A program made the translations under genes and the position numbers. A stretch of DNA of 40,392 nucleotides from Sphingomonas-like bacterium B12. Its GTDB lineage: Bacteria > Pseudomonadota > Alphaproteobacteria > Sphingomonadales > Sphingomonadaceae. The notes beneath the pieces were generated by a model that saw only the letters and a list, made by a program, of their open reading frames with translations, ran no database searches and had not been told where the DNA came from. Positions 25,103 through 33,560 of the stretch are shown piece after piece. Positions within the stretch are counted from its first letter, which is position 1; the number at the start of each line of letters is the position of its first letter. Location: contig BACX01000582.1 of the NCBI GenBank assembly GCA_000333335.1, forward strand, positions 95 through 40,486. The letters run 5' to 3'.

Positions 25103-25848
25103 GCCGCCACTCCCATGCTCTTCAGCTTCGCGACCAGTTCATCCACGTCGGCCACCTTCACGCCCGCCGAACGCTTGGGCGGCTCGGAGACCTTGAGGGT
25201 CTGCAGGCGGGCGGCGGTGTCGACGCCGTAATCGGCCGGGGTCTTGTTCGCGAGCGGCTTGCTCTTCGCCTTCATGATGTTGGGCAGCGACGCATAGCGC
25301 GGCTCGTTGAGGCGCAGATCGGTGGTGATGATCGCGGGGAGCGCCAGCTTCACCGTCTCGAGGCCGCCATCGACTTCGCGGGTGACGGTGGCCGCATCGC
25401 CCTCGACCTCCAGCTTGTTGGCGAAGGTGCCCTGCGGACGGCCGGTCAGCGCCGCCAGCATCTGGCCGGTCTGGTTGCTGTCGTCGTCGATCGCCTGCTT
25501 GCCGAGGATCACCAGGCCCGGCTGCTCCTCATCGACGATCGCCTTGAGGATCTTGGCGACGGCCAGCGGCTCGACCTCGTCGTCCGTCTGCACCAGGATC
25601 GCGCGGTCCGCGCCCATCGCCAGCGCCGTGCGCAGCGTCTCCTGCGCCTTCGCCACGCCGATCGACACCGCCACGATCTCGGTCGCGACGCCCTTCTCCT
25701 TCAGCCGAATGGCTTCCTCGACGGCGATCTCGTCGAACGGGTTCATCGACATCTTCACGTTCGCCAGATCGACGCCCGTGCCGTCCAGCTTCACACGCGG
25801 CTTCACGTTATAGTCGATCACCCGCTTCACCGGGACTAGGATCTTCAC
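25099..25848 (-). CDS. etfB: Electron transfer flavoprotein beta subunit
   Basis: 249 aa, the usual length. [20 protein letters not shown] at the start, [27 protein letters not shown], an AMP-binding region [27 protein letters not shown], and [28 protein letters not shown]. Together with EtfA it forms the soluble heterodimeric electron carrier. The start is a GTG at 25848, with AGGAG 7 nt upstream; this agrees with homologues, while the longer open frame would add an unrelated 28-residue leader that covers the promoter. A TTGTCCGGACAA palindrome lies 40 bp upstream, which links this otherwise housekeeping operon to the GntR regulon of the window. Confidence 0.96.
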   Translation of the reverse strand: MKILVPVKRVIDYNVKPRVKLDGTGVDLANVKMSMNPFDEIAVEEAIRLKEKGVATEIVAVSIGVAKAQETLRTALAMGADRAILVQTDDEVEPLAVAKILKAIVDEEQPGLVILGKQAIDDDSNQTGQMLAALTGRPQGTFANKLEVEGDAATVTREVDGGLETVKLALPAIITTDLRLNEPRYASLPNIMKAKSKPLANKTPADYGVDTAARLQTLKVSEPPKRSAGVKVADVDELVAKLKSMGVAA

Positions 25849-25864
25849 CTTCGCACTCCTCTCT

Positions 25865-25916
25865 CGAATTCCGCGCTGCAAATAATGTTTGTCCGGACAA
25901 TAGACAAGGCTGTCCG
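25865..25916 (-). promoter_or_regulatory. etfB promoter with GntR-type operator TTGTCCGGACAA
   Basis: The 12-bp perfect palindrome occupies 25889-25900. On the minus strand a TTGTCT (-35-like), 17-bp spacer, TATTTG (-10-like) arrangement can be read, with the palindrome inside the spacer. A 17-bp stretch including the palindrome (ATTGTCCGGACAAACAT) is identical to the one before maoC. The operator call is stronger than the promoter elements. Confidence 0.65.
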
Positions 25917-26129
25917 AATCCGGCATGACCATGCTCGCTAGGAACCCGCATGGACGGGAATTCGGTGCAATTTGGAGAAGAGATGCGGGCCGGCCACGCC
26001 ACCCTGTTCTGCGCCTGATCGCAACCCACGTGGGTTATGACGGGGTTCCGCACGCGACTGGTCGAGCGATCGGTCGCGCAGGTGAGGCACATCGGCATCG
26101 CATCTCGCAGTCGTGGAGAGGAACTGCGG

Positions 26130-27578
26130 ATGTTGGCTTTCGGACGGATTTCGGGCGGACGGATTTCGGGCGGACGGATTTCGAGTGCGCGAGGGGCGGT
26201 CGCCGCGGCGGTGAGCGCGATCGCGATGGCATGTGGTCTCGTCGCTCCGGCCTCGGCGCAGTCGGCCGGCGATACGTCGGCGGGCGGCGCACCGGCCGCC
26301 GTGCAGCCGACGCCATCTCCAACCCTGCCCGTCCAGACCGCGCAGGCGTCGCCGAGCCCCTATCAGCGCTACGATGCGCTCGCGATGCGCGGCTGGGAGC
26401 GCCCGCTGCCCAAATCCGGCGACACGCTGCTCGGTGACAAGCTGGGGGTTCGTGACGCGCTGGCTGATGCCGGCATCGGTTTCATCGGCTTCGCCAGCAA
26501 CGCGATCCAGTATAATTTCCTGCAGAATGACGGGCATTACAAAGGCCCGCAGGTCTATAACGGCCAGAAATTCACGCGGATGGTGAGCAACGCCGCGATC
26601 TTCGCGACCTTCGACACCAGCAAGATCGGCATCGACAACGGCCAGTTCATCTTCTCGGCACTCTACACATCCAACAGCTTCAACCGGGTCGACGGCCCGA
26701 ACAGCACGCGGATCGGCCGCCTCGCTTATTATCAGTCGCTGTTCGACAAGAGGGTCGAGTTCAAGATCGGCTATTTCGACAACGGCTTCGAATTCCTCGG
26801 CACCCAGACCGGCGGCAGTCTTGCTGGCGGCACCCTGGGTCCGCAGGCGAGCGTGCCCAACGAGGTGGGCCTGTCCTATTCCGGCTATTCGACGCCGACC
26901 GCCAATATCCGGTTCAACTTCAAGAACCATTTCTACACGAAGTTCGGCGTCCAGCGCAGCCTGCCGCAAGGTGGCGCCACGCCGGAGGTGGCGGCGAACC
27001 CGTCGGGCCTGCGTTTCCACGTCCCCGGCACCGGCGTGCTGACGATCGGCGAGGGGGGCTGGGATCAGCCGGCCAAGCCCGGCCAGCTCGCCACCTGGGT
27101 GCGATTCGGCGGCATCTACAACACCACCAATTTCAAGCGGTTCGACGGCACCTATTCCAAGGACAATTGGGCGACCTACGTGGCGGTCGACCACCAGTTG
27201 TTCCAGATCGACGATTCCAGGGCCAATCGCGGCCTCTATGTCGGCGCGACGTTCAACTACGCCCCGCCGCAGCAGAACATGATCTCGCAATATTATGAGG
27301 GCCGCGTCTACGGCGTCGGGCTGCTGAAGGATCGCCCCTTCGATCTCGCCTCGGTCGTCGCCACCGCCAACGTCTACAGCAAGGACGGGCTGGCGGCGCG
27401 CACGGCGGTGGGCCAGCAGAATTTCAAGGCGACCTATTCGGTGATCGGCAGCTACGCCTATCGCCTGACTCCGGGCCTCTATTTCCAGCCCGGCCTCGGC
27501 GTGATCGTTCACCCGGCCTACAGCCCGCGCTTCGCCACCGCCCTCAACGGCTATCTCACGCTCACTTTCTTCATCTGA
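26130..27578 (+). CDS. OprB-like carbohydrate/organic-acid porin
   Basis: 482 aa outer-membrane beta-barrel. A long basic signal peptide (MLAFGRISGGRISGGRISSA...) has its hydrophobic core at GAVAAAVSAIAMACGLVAPASAQS. A low-complexity Pro/Ala linker follows (GGAPAAVQPTPSPTLPVQTAQASPSP). The barrel has alternating hydrophobic strands (FIFSALYTSNSFNRVDG, RLAYYQSLFDKRVEFKIGYFDNGFEFLG, FYTKFGVQRSLPQGG, YLTLTFFI at the end) typical of the OprB/carbohydrate-selective porin family. The ATG at 26130 has GAGAGG upstream and gives the signal peptide; upstream in-frame starts do not. It is divergent from etfB and 70 bp before maoC, so it probably admits the substrate of the maoC operon. Substrate is not readable. 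Confidence 0.83.
   Translation: MLAFGRISGGRISGGRISSARGAVAAAVSAIAMACGLVAPASAQSAGDTSAGGAPAAVQPTPSPTLPVQTAQASPSPYQRYDALAMRGWERPLPKSGDTLLGDKLGVRDALADAGIGFIGFASNAIQYNFLQNDGHYKGPQVYNGQKFTRMVSNAAIFATFDTSKIGIDNGQFIFSALYTSNSFNRVDGPNSTRIGRLAYYQSLFDKRVEFKIGYFDNGFEFLGTQTGGSLAGGTLGPQASVPNEVGLSYSGYSTPTANIRFNFKNHFYTKFGVQRSLPQGGATPEVAANPSGLRFHVPGTGVLTIGEGGWDQPAKPGQLATWVRFGGIYNTTNFKRFDGTYSKDNWATYVAVDHQLFQIDDSRANRGLYVGATFNYAPPQQNMISQYYEGRVYGVGLLKDRPFDLASVVATANVYSKDGLAARTAVGQQNFKATYSVIGSYAYRLTPGLYFQPGLGVIVHPAYSPRFATALNGYLTLTFFI
26141..26185 (+). repeat. Three 15-bp tandem repeats in porin signal peptide
   Basis: The unit CGGACGGATTTCGGG occurs at 26141-26155 and 26156-26170, then a copy with one change at 26171-26185. 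It encodes a five-residue repeat (R-I-S-G-G) in the basic N-region of the signal peptide. A 15-bp unit keeps the frame, so copy number could vary without breaking the gene. Confidence 0.9.
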
Positions 27579-27591
27579 CGCGCAAAACGGC

Positions 27592-27630
27592 TTGCTCGCC
27601 TTTATCTGAGCCTATATTGTCCGGACAAAC
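27592..27630 (+). promoter_or_regulatory. maoC operon promoter with operator TTGTCCGGACAA
   Basis: The perfect palindrome lies at 27617-27628, 21 bp before the maoC start. TTGCTC (27592-27597) and TATTGT (27615-27620), 17 bp apart, can serve as -35/-10, so the operator would overlap the -10 element and block transcription when bound. Promoter elements are a hand reading; the palindrome is exact. Confidence 0.65.
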
Positions 27631-27648
27631 ATATATGGAGAGTCTCCA

Positions 27649-28182
27649 GTGACCCTTTCCGCCACCAGGATCGGCGAAAACCGCTATCGGGCGAGCTACG
27701 GCCGCTATCTCGAGGATTTCGCGGTCGGCGACATCTACGAGCACCGCCCCGGCCGCACCATCACTGACGCCGACAACATCCAGTTCTCGCTGATGACGAT
27801 GAACTACCACCCGATGCACTGCGACGCGCACTTCGCCGCGCAGAGCGAGTTCGGGAAGCTGCTGGTCAACAGCGGCCTCACGCTCGCGATCGTGCTCGGC
27901 ATGACGGTGAACGACGTGAGCGGCAAGTCGCCGGCCAATCTCGGCTGGACCGACATCAAGCTCACCCATCCGGTCTTCGCCGGTGATACGCTGTACGCGG
28001 AATCCGAAGTGCTGAACGTGCGCGAATCCAATTCGCGCCCAACGCAGGGCATCGTCACCACGCGCACCCGCGCGTTCAATCAGGATGGCAAGCAGGTGAT
28101 GGAATTCACCCGCAACTCGCTCGTCTACAAGCGCGGCAACGCCCCAGGCGACGTGCCCGCATTTGTCGAGAGCGCCGCCTGA
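27649..28182 (+). CDS. ich: MaoC-family hydratase, probable itaconyl-CoA/mesaconyl-CoA hydratase
   Basis: 177 aa, single hot-dog domain. Motifs: GRYLEDFAVGDIYEHRPGRTITDADN, then TMNYHPMHCDAHFAAQSEFGKLLVNSGLTL (active-site segment, Asn52/His54/His57), LGWTDIKLTHPVFAGDTLYAESEV and TRTRAFNQDGKQVMEF. In many R-specific hydratases the first of these positions is Asp; here it is Asn. The pattern resembles proteins of the itaconyl-CoA hydratase type (P. aeruginosa Ich, M. tuberculosis Rv2499c) as I recall them. It would hydrate itaconyl-CoA to citramalyl-CoA, the substrate of the CitE-like lyase downstream. Start is a GTG at 27649 with GGAG 8 nt upstream; an operator lies just before it. The exact acyl-CoA is inferred from gene neighbours. 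Confidence 0.82.
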   Translation: MTLSATRIGENRYRASYGRYLEDFAVGDIYEHRPGRTITDADNIQFSLMTMNYHPMHCDAHFAAQSEFGKLLVNSGLTLAIVLGMTVNDVSGKSPANLGWTDIKLTHPVFAGDTLYAESEVLNVRESNSRPTQGIVTTRTRAFNQDGKQVMEFTRNSLVYKRGNAPGDVPAFVESAA

Positions 28183-28201
28183 TACCGCTGGACCCGATTA
28201 C

Positions 28202-28242
28202 AGGGCGGCGCCACGAGACCCCGGCAAGGGGCGAGCCGCCCT
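28202..28242 (+). other. Nested stem-loop in maoC-MFS intercistronic gap
   Basis: AGGGCGGC (28202-28209) pairs with GCCGCCCT (28235-28242), and inside the loop CCCC and GGGG flank GGCAA/GCAA for a second small stem. It is followed by the AAGGAGAGG ribosome-binding site rather than a T run, so it may act in mRNA stability or expression tuning rather than termination. Confidence 0.5.
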
Positions 28243-28260
28243 CCACAAGGAGAGGCTGAG

Positions 28261-29661
28261 TTGAAAGCCAAAACCATTCAGGCGGGCGTTCATGCCGGGC
28301 CACGGCTCGATCGACTGCCCATCGCGCGCTTCCACTGGCGCATCCTCGGCCTGATCAGCGCCGGCGCCTTCCTCGATGCGTTCGATGTCTATCTTGCCGG
28401 CGGCGTGATCGCGGCGCTGAAGTCGACCGGCTTCGCGACGCTCGGCCAGGCCGCCACCTTCCTGTCGGCGACCTTCCTCGGCATGCTGATCGGCGCGGGT
28501 GTGGCCGGCTATCTCGGCGATCGCTTCGGCCGGCGCTATTCCTACCAGTTCAATCTCGCCTTGTTCGGCTTCGCATCGGTCGCGGCGGTGTTCGCGCCGT
28601 CGATGCTGTTCCTGATCGGCTGCCGCTTCGTGATGGGCATCGGCCTCGGCGCCGAGCTGGTCGTCGCGGCGGGCACGCTCGGCGAGTTCATTCCGCCCAG
28701 CCATCGCGGACGCTGGGGCTCGATCATGGGCACGATCATCGGTTCGGGGCTGCTGGTCGCGACGATGATCGGCTTCGTGGTGATCCCGAACCTCGGCTGG
28801 CGCTACATGTTCGCGATCGCCGGTGCCGGCGCGCTGCTGATCTGGATCCTGCGCAAGAAGATGCCCGAAAGCCCGCGCTGGCTGGAATCGGTCGGCCGTC
28901 TCGACGAGGCGGAGCAGTTGCTGCGCGAGATCGAGGCGGAGGTCGAAGCCGAAAAGGGGCCGCTCCCCAAGCCAGTTCATGCGCCTACGGTCGCGCTGGC
29001 GCACGCGCCCCTGTCGCGCCTTTTCGCGGCGGGGATGCGCGGGCGGCTGTTCGCGGCGACGCTGACTGCCGTCAGCATCAACGTCTCGGTCTACGGTTTC
29101 GTCGCCTGGTTGCCGACCTTCCTGGTCGGCAAGGGGCAGACGATGGTCCAGTCGCTTGGCTTCACCACGCTCATGTCGTTCGGCAGCATCGTCGGCTCGC
29201 TGATCGCGGTCGGCATCGCCGACAAGGTTTCGCGTCGCACCTCGATGGTGGTGAGCGGGTTGCTCATCCTGCTGTTCGGCGCGCTCTATCCCAATGCGGA
29301 CAGCGCCGTGGCGTTGGCGGTGACAGGCTTCCTGCTCGTCACCAGCATCTACGTGCTGACCGCGATCGGACTGTTCCTCTACGTGCCCGAACTGTTCCCG
29401 ACCGCTTATCGCCTGCGCGGCACCGGCTTCGCGGGAATGTGCGCGCGGGCCGCATCGATGGCGACGCCGTTCCTCACCGTCGCGCTGTTCCAGCACTTCG
29501 GGCTGGAGGGCGTGCTGGCGATGGTCGGCACCGTGCTGGCGCTGATGATGATCGCGATCCTCCTCGTTCGCATCGAGACGCGCGGCGCCTCGCTCGACGA
29601 GATCGCGCAAACCCCCGAGGCGACGCCGGAGACGGCACCGCTCGGCCTGGTGGGAGAGTGA
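28261..29661 (+). CDS. MFS transporter, metabolite/aromatic-acid:H+ symporter type
   Basis: 466 aa with twelve predicted membrane segments. Family marks: RFHWRILGLISAGAFLDAFDVYLAGGV at TM1, the loop 2-3 motif GYLGDRFGRRYSYQ, GLGAELVVAAGTLGEFIPPSHRGRWGSIMG and PELFPTAYRLRGTGFAG. The central cytoplasmic loop is PESPRWLESVGRLDEAEQLL. These place it with sugar/organic-acid:H+ symporters (AAHS/MHS-like). Start is a TTG at 28261 with AAGGAGAGG upstream. Lying second in the maoC operon, it is the likely inner-membrane importer for the C5 acid or related substrate; the P. aeruginosa itaconate locus uses a TRAP transporter instead. Substrate not readable. Confidence 0.88.
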   Translation: MKAKTIQAGVHAGPRLDRLPIARFHWRILGLISAGAFLDAFDVYLAGGVIAALKSTGFATLGQAATFLSATFLGMLIGAGVAGYLGDRFGRRYSYQFNLALFGFASVAAVFAPSMLFLIGCRFVMGIGLGAELVVAAGTLGEFIPPSHRGRWGSIMGTIIGSGLLVATMIGFVVIPNLGWRYMFAIAGAGALLIWILRKKMPESPRWLESVGRLDEAEQLLREIEAEVEAEKGPLPKPVHAPTVALAHAPLSRLFAAGMRGRLFAATLTAVSINVSVYGFVAWLPTFLVGKGQTMVQSLGFTTLMSFGSIVGSLIAVGIADKVSRRTSMVVSGLLILLFGALYPNADSAVALAVTGFLLVTSIYVLTAIGLFLYVPELFPTAYRLRGTGFAGMCARAASMATPFLTVALFQHFGLEGVLAMVGTVLALMMIAILLVRIETRGASLDEIAQTPEATPETAPLGLVGE

Positions 29662-29663
29662 CA

Positions 29664-31064
29664 ATGATTTCGCAGGATTATGCCAGGTTCGCCGCCAGCC
29701 TGACGCTGGATGCAGTGCCGGAGACGGTCCGCACCCGCGCGACCCACCTGATGCTCGATGCGATCGGCACCGGTATCGCGGCGCTGGGCGAGACATGGGG
29801 CGAGCGCGCCTTCGCCGCCGCGCAGGAGCTGGGGCAGGGCAGATCCGCCACGCTCGGCCACGGCCGTGCGCTCGGGCCGCGCGAAGCGGCGCTGGTCAAC
29901 GGCGTGCTGATGCACGGCCTCGATTATGACGACACCCATTCACGCGGCGTGATCCACGCGACCGTCACCAGCCTGCCGGCAGCGCTCGCCGCCGCCGATC
30001 ATGTCGGCGCGAGCGGGGCCGACATGCTCAAGGCCTATATCGTCGCGATGGAGATCTCGACCCGCGTTGGCAGCGTCGCGGCGGGCGGCTTCCACCGCCA
30101 TGGCTTCCACCCGACCGGCCTCGCCGGCGCCTTCGGCGCGACGGTGGGCGCGGGCCTGCTGCTCGGCCTCGACGAGCAGCAACTGGTGATGGCGCAGGGC
30201 ATCGTCCTGTCGATGGCGGGCGGTAGCCTCGAATTCCTCGAGGATGGCGCGTGGACCAAGCGCATCCATCCCGGCTGGGCGGCAAGCTCGGCCTTCACCG
30301 CCGCGACGCTCGCCAAGCATGGCTATGTCGGTCCGCGCGCGGCCTATGAGGGGCGCTTCGGCCTCTATTCGCTCTATCTGCGCGAGACGGTGCCGGCACT
30401 GCTGGCGGAGGCCACCAAGGGGCTGGGCGAGCGCTGGGAGATCGAGGAGGTTTCGGTGAAGCCGCTCCCGGCCTGCCACATGACCCACGCCGCCGGAGAC
30501 GCCGCCGCCGCGATCTGCGCCGAGCATGGCCTGTCGGGCGAGCAGATCGCCAGGGTGACCGTGCTGGTGCCCGAGGGCGTGGTGCCGATCGTCTGCGAGC
30601 CGTCCGCGCCCAAGAAGGTGCCGGCGACCAGCTACGACGCGCAATTCTCGATCCCCTATATCGTCGCCACTGGCCTGCTGAAGGGGCGCTTCACGCTCGA
30701 TGAGCTGGACCAGGCGGCGTTGACCGACGCGGACGTTCTCGCGCTCGCGCAGAAGGTCGATTACGCGATCGATCCGGCGACGGACTATCCGGCCCACTTC
30801 ACCGGCGAGGTGATCGTCGAGACGGTGGACGGCCGCCGCATCGCGAAGCGGGAGGCGATCAACCGCGGCGCGCCCGATCGCCCCATCACCAACGACGAAA
30901 TCCGCGCCAAATATGACGACAATGCCGGCCGCGTTCTGTCGCGCGACGAGGCGACCAGGATCGCGCTCGCCGTGTTGGGCATCGCCGATCGCCCGGCCGC
31001 CGATCTCGCCGATCTGCTCGCCGCCGCCGTGCCGGCCAACCATCTGGAAGGAGTTCCCGCGTGA
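29664..31064 (+). CDS. MmgE/PrpD-family protein
   Basis: 466 aa, full length for the family that includes 2-methylcitrate dehydratase (PrpD) and cis-aconitate decarboxylase. Visible: LMLDAIGTGIAALGETWGERAF, ALVNGVLMHGLDYDDTHSRGVIHATVTSLPAALAAADHVGASG (family core, about residues 75-115), HRHGFHPTGLAGAFGATVGAG, SLEFLEDGAWTKRIHPGWAA and KPLPACHMTHAAGDAA. The ATG at 29664 lies 2 bp after the MFS stop with GGGAGAG upstream. A homologue of this family is also present in the P. aeruginosa itaconate cluster, where its role is unclear; candidates are dehydration or isomerisation of a tricarboxylic or C5 precursor, or cis-aconitate decarboxylation to itaconate. It overlaps the next gene by 4 bp. Confidence 0.88.
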   Translation: MISQDYARFAASLTLDAVPETVRTRATHLMLDAIGTGIAALGETWGERAFAAAQELGQGRSATLGHGRALGPREAALVNGVLMHGLDYDDTHSRGVIHATVTSLPAALAAADHVGASGADMLKAYIVAMEISTRVGSVAAGGFHRHGFHPTGLAGAFGATVGAGLLLGLDEQQLVMAQGIVLSMAGGSLEFLEDGAWTKRIHPGWAASSAFTAATLAKHGYVGPRAAYEGRFGLYSLYLRETVPALLAEATKGLGERWEIEEVSVKPLPACHMTHAAGDAAAAICAEHGLSGEQIARVTVLVPEGVVPIVCEPSAPKKVPATSYDAQFSIPYIVATGLLKGRFTLDELDQAALTDADVLALAQKVDYAIDPATDYPAHFTGEVIVETVDGRRIAKREAINRGAPDRPITNDEIRAKYDDNAGRVLSRDEATRIALAVLGIADRPAADLADLLAAAVPANHLEGVPA

Positions 31065-32239
31065 ACATGGAAAGCCCGATCAGCGCCACCGGCGCGATCA
31101 GCGAAGAGGAACAGATGATCCTCGACACGGTCGAGAAGTTCCTCGAGGCCGACGTCAAGCCGCACGTCCACCATCTCGAACATGACGACATCTACCCGCA
31201 GGAGATCGTCGACAAGATGAAGGAGCTGGGCTTCTTCGGCCTGATGATCGATCCGGCCTATGGCGGCTACGGCATATCCACGCTCACCTATGCGCGGATC
31301 ATCGAGAAGATCTCGGCGGTGTGGATGTCCGTCTCCGGCATCATCAACAGCCACATGATCATGGCGATGACGGTGCAGCGCGCCGGCACCGAGGAGCAGA
31401 AGGCCTATTACCTGCCCAAGTTCGCCACCGGCGAGCTGCGCGGCGGCATCGGCCTGACCGAGCCGGACGCGGGCACCGACCTGCAGAACATCCGCACCGT
31501 CGCGAAGCGCGAGGGCGACCAATATGTCGTCAACGGCAACAAGATGTGGATCACCAATTCGGGCAGCGGCAACACTATCCTGCTGCTGGTCAAGACCGAT
31601 CCGACGGCCGAGCCGCGCCACAAGGGCATGAGTCTGCTGATCGCCGAGAAGGGGCCAGGCTTCATCGTCTCGAAGAAGCTGGAGAAGCTCGGCTACAAGG
31701 GCGTCGATAGCTGCGCGCTCGCCTTCGAGGATTATCGCGTGCCGGCTGACAGGCTGGTCGGCGGCGTCGAGGGTGTGGGGCTGAAGCAGGTGCTGGGTGG
31801 GCTGGAGCTGGGCCGCATCAACGTGGCGGCGCGCGGCCTCGGCATCGCGCAGGCAGCGCTGGACGAGGCGGTCGCCTATTCGCAGACCCGCAAGACCTTC
31901 GGCAAGCCGATCTGCGAGCATCAGGCGATCCAGCTGAAACTGGGCGAGATGGCGACCCGTGTCACCGCCGCGCGCCTGCTCACCGAACATGCCGCCATGG
32001 CCTACGATCGCGGCGAGCGCTGCGACATGGAGGCCGGCATGGCCAAATATTACGCCACCGAGGCGGGCCTGGAGAACGCCACGGAGGCGATGCGCATCTT
32101 CGGCGGATATGGCTATTCCAAGGAATATCCGGTCGAGCGCCTGTATCGCGACGCGCCTTTGCTCACCATCGGCGAGGGCACCAACGAGCTCCAGCGCATC
32201 ATCATCGCCAAGCAGATCATCGCGAGGAACCCGGCGTGA
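31061..32239 (+). CDS. Acyl-CoA dehydrogenase
   Basis: 392 aa, standard size. N-terminal helical domain; GGIGLTEPDAGTDLQNIRT and KMWITNSGSGNTILLLVKTDP form the FAD/substrate mid-domain; C-terminal helices include RKTFGKPICEHQAIQLKLGEMATR, RIFGGYGYSKEYPVERLYRDA and the catalytic base Glu372 in TIGEGTNELQR. FAD enzyme passing electrons to ETF. The GTG at 31061 (GTGA overlap with the upstream stop) has AAGGAG 7 nt upstream; an ATG two codons later is less well spaced. In this operon it may interconvert methylsuccinyl-CoA with mesaconyl- or itaconyl-CoA, but substrate cannot be read from sequence. The equivalent gene is present in the P. aeruginosa itaconate operon. Confidence 0.94.
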   Translation: MNMESPISATGAISEEEQMILDTVEKFLEADVKPHVHHLEHDDIYPQEIVDKMKELGFFGLMIDPAYGGYGISTLTYARIIEKISAVWMSVSGIINSHMIMAMTVQRAGTEEQKAYYLPKFATGELRGGIGLTEPDAGTDLQNIRTVAKREGDQYVVNGNKMWITNSGSGNTILLLVKTDPTAEPRHKGMSLLIAEKGPGFIVSKKLEKLGYKGVDSCALAFEDYRVPADRLVGGVEGVGLKQVLGGLELGRINVAARGLGIAQAALDEAVAYSQTRKTFGKPICEHQAIQLKLGEMATRVTAARLLTEHAAMAYDRGERCDMEAGMAKYYATEAGLENATEAMRIFGGYGYSKEYPVERLYRDAPLLTIGEGTNELQRIIIAKQIIARNPA

Positions 32240-33486
32240 ACGCTCCCACCCCCGACATCGCGCCCGCGACCGCCCCGGCGGCGGGGCAGGCGGCGCTTCA
32301 GCCGCTCGCCGGGCTGCGCATCATCGCGGTCGAGCAATATGGCGCCGGCCCGTTCGGCACGCAGCAGCTCGCCGATCTCGGTGCAGAGGTCATCAAGGTC
32401 GAGAACCACAAGGATGGCGGCGATATCGGCCGCCATGTCGGCCCCTATTTCTTCGGGCCGGAGGACAGCCACTTCTACGAGGCGTTCAACCGCAACAAGA
32501 AGAGCCTCGGCCTCGATCTCAAGAGCGAGCAGGGCCGTGCGGTGCTGGAGAAGCTCGTCGCGTCCGCCGACGTGGTGTTCAACAATCTGCGCGGCGATCT
32601 GCCGGCCAAGCTGGGCCTCGACTATGCGGCGCTGGGCAAGGTCAATCCGCGCATCGTCTGCGCCCATTTGTCCGCCTACGGCCGCACCGGCAGCCGCGCC
32701 AACTGGCCGGGCTACGATTATCTGATGCAGGCCGAGACCGGCTATCTCTCGGTGACGGGCGAGCCGGATTCGCCGCCGTCGCGCTTCGGCCTGTCGATCA
32801 TCGATTTCATGACCGGCACCACCGCCGCGATGGCGATCCTGGCCGGCGTCGTCGCCGCGCGCGCGCAGGGCGTGGGCCGCGATTACGACGTCAGCCTGTT
32901 CGACGTCGCGCTCGCCAACCTCAACTACGTCGCCGAATGGTATCTGAACGGCGGCGTCACCGTCGGCCGCACGCCGCGTTCGGGCCACCCGTCGCTCACC
33001 CCCAGCCAGCTCTACACGACCAGCGACGGCTGGATCTTCATCATGTGCAACAAGGAGAAGTTCTGGCAGGTGATGGCGCCGCTGATCGGCAAGCCCGAAT
33101 GGGCGACCGAGCCGCGCTATGCCACCTTCAAGGCGCGGCTGGACAATCGCGAGGCGTTCAACGCCGATCTCGACGCCGTGCTCGCCACCCGCACCACGGC
33201 GGAGTGGATGGAGATCTTCGCGGGCAAGGTGCCGGCAGCGCCGGTGCTCGATGTCGGCGAGGCGCTGGAAAATCCGTTCGTGCGCGAGCAGGGGCGGATC
33301 CTCGATTTCGTCCATCCGGTGCACGGCGCGCTGCCCGGCGTCGCCTCCGCGGTCCGGGCCGGCGGTGCGAAGCATCCGACGTGCGCGGCGCCCGCGCTGG
33401 GTGAGGACAGCACCGACATCCTCGCCTCGCTGGGCTATGGCGCGGCGGAAATCGAGGCGCTGCGCGAACAGGCGATCATCCGCTGA
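32236..33486 (+). CDS. ict: Class III (CaiB/BaiF) CoA-transferase, probable itaconate CoA-transferase
   Basis: 416 aa. Family III signatures: LAGLRIIAVEQYGAGPFGTQQLADLGAEVIKVENHKDGGD (26-63), NRNKKSLGLDLKSEQGRAVLEKLVASADVVFNNLRGDLPAKLGLDY, and nucleophile Asp190 in FGLSIIDFMTGTTAAM, which forms the acyl-aspartyl intermediate. GHPSLTPSQLYTTSDGWIFIM is in the C-terminal part. It would transfer CoA, often from succinyl-CoA, to the free acid and start its breakdown. The GTG at 32236 overlaps the dehydrogenase stop (GTGA). The N-terminal 20 residues are Ala/Pro-rich and not part of the fold. Assignment to itaconate rests on the set of neighbours. Confidence 0.9.
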   Translation: MNAPTPDIAPATAPAAGQAALQPLAGLRIIAVEQYGAGPFGTQQLADLGAEVIKVENHKDGGDIGRHVGPYFFGPEDSHFYEAFNRNKKSLGLDLKSEQGRAVLEKLVASADVVFNNLRGDLPAKLGLDYAALGKVNPRIVCAHLSAYGRTGSRANWPGYDYLMQAETGYLSVTGEPDSPPSRFGLSIIDFMTGTTAAMAILAGVVAARAQGVGRDYDVSLFDVALANLNYVAEWYLNGGVTVGRTPRSGHPSLTPSQLYTTSDGWIFIMCNKEKFWQVMAPLIGKPEWATEPRYATFKARLDNREAFNADLDAVLATRTTAEWMEIFAGKVPAAPVLDVGEALENPFVREQGRILDFVHPVHGALPGVASAVRAGGAKHPTCAAPALGEDSTDILASLGYGAAEIEALREQAIIR

Positions 33487-33524
33487 CTTTTGCTGTCTCC
33501 CTGGGCTACGAAGCGATGTTCGCA

Positions 33525-33534
33525 TGTCCGGACT
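33525..33534 (+). promoter_or_regulatory. Operator-like site before gntR
   Basis: TGTCCGGACT keeps the GTCCGGAC core of the palindrome found before etfB and maoC, with one outer mismatch. It is 26 bp before the gntR start in a 74-bp gap after the CoA-transferase gene, consistent with autoregulation. Confidence 0.5.
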
Positions 33535-33560
33535 TACCGGTCGTGCCCAGGGGAAAGCCG

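Noticed and set aside
27635..27652. Five-codon mini-ORF (M-E-S-L-Q) whose stop overlaps the maoC GTG start
   Set aside because: It has no ribosome-binding site of its own and consists largely of the maoC ribosome-binding region; coincidence is more likely than a leader peptide.
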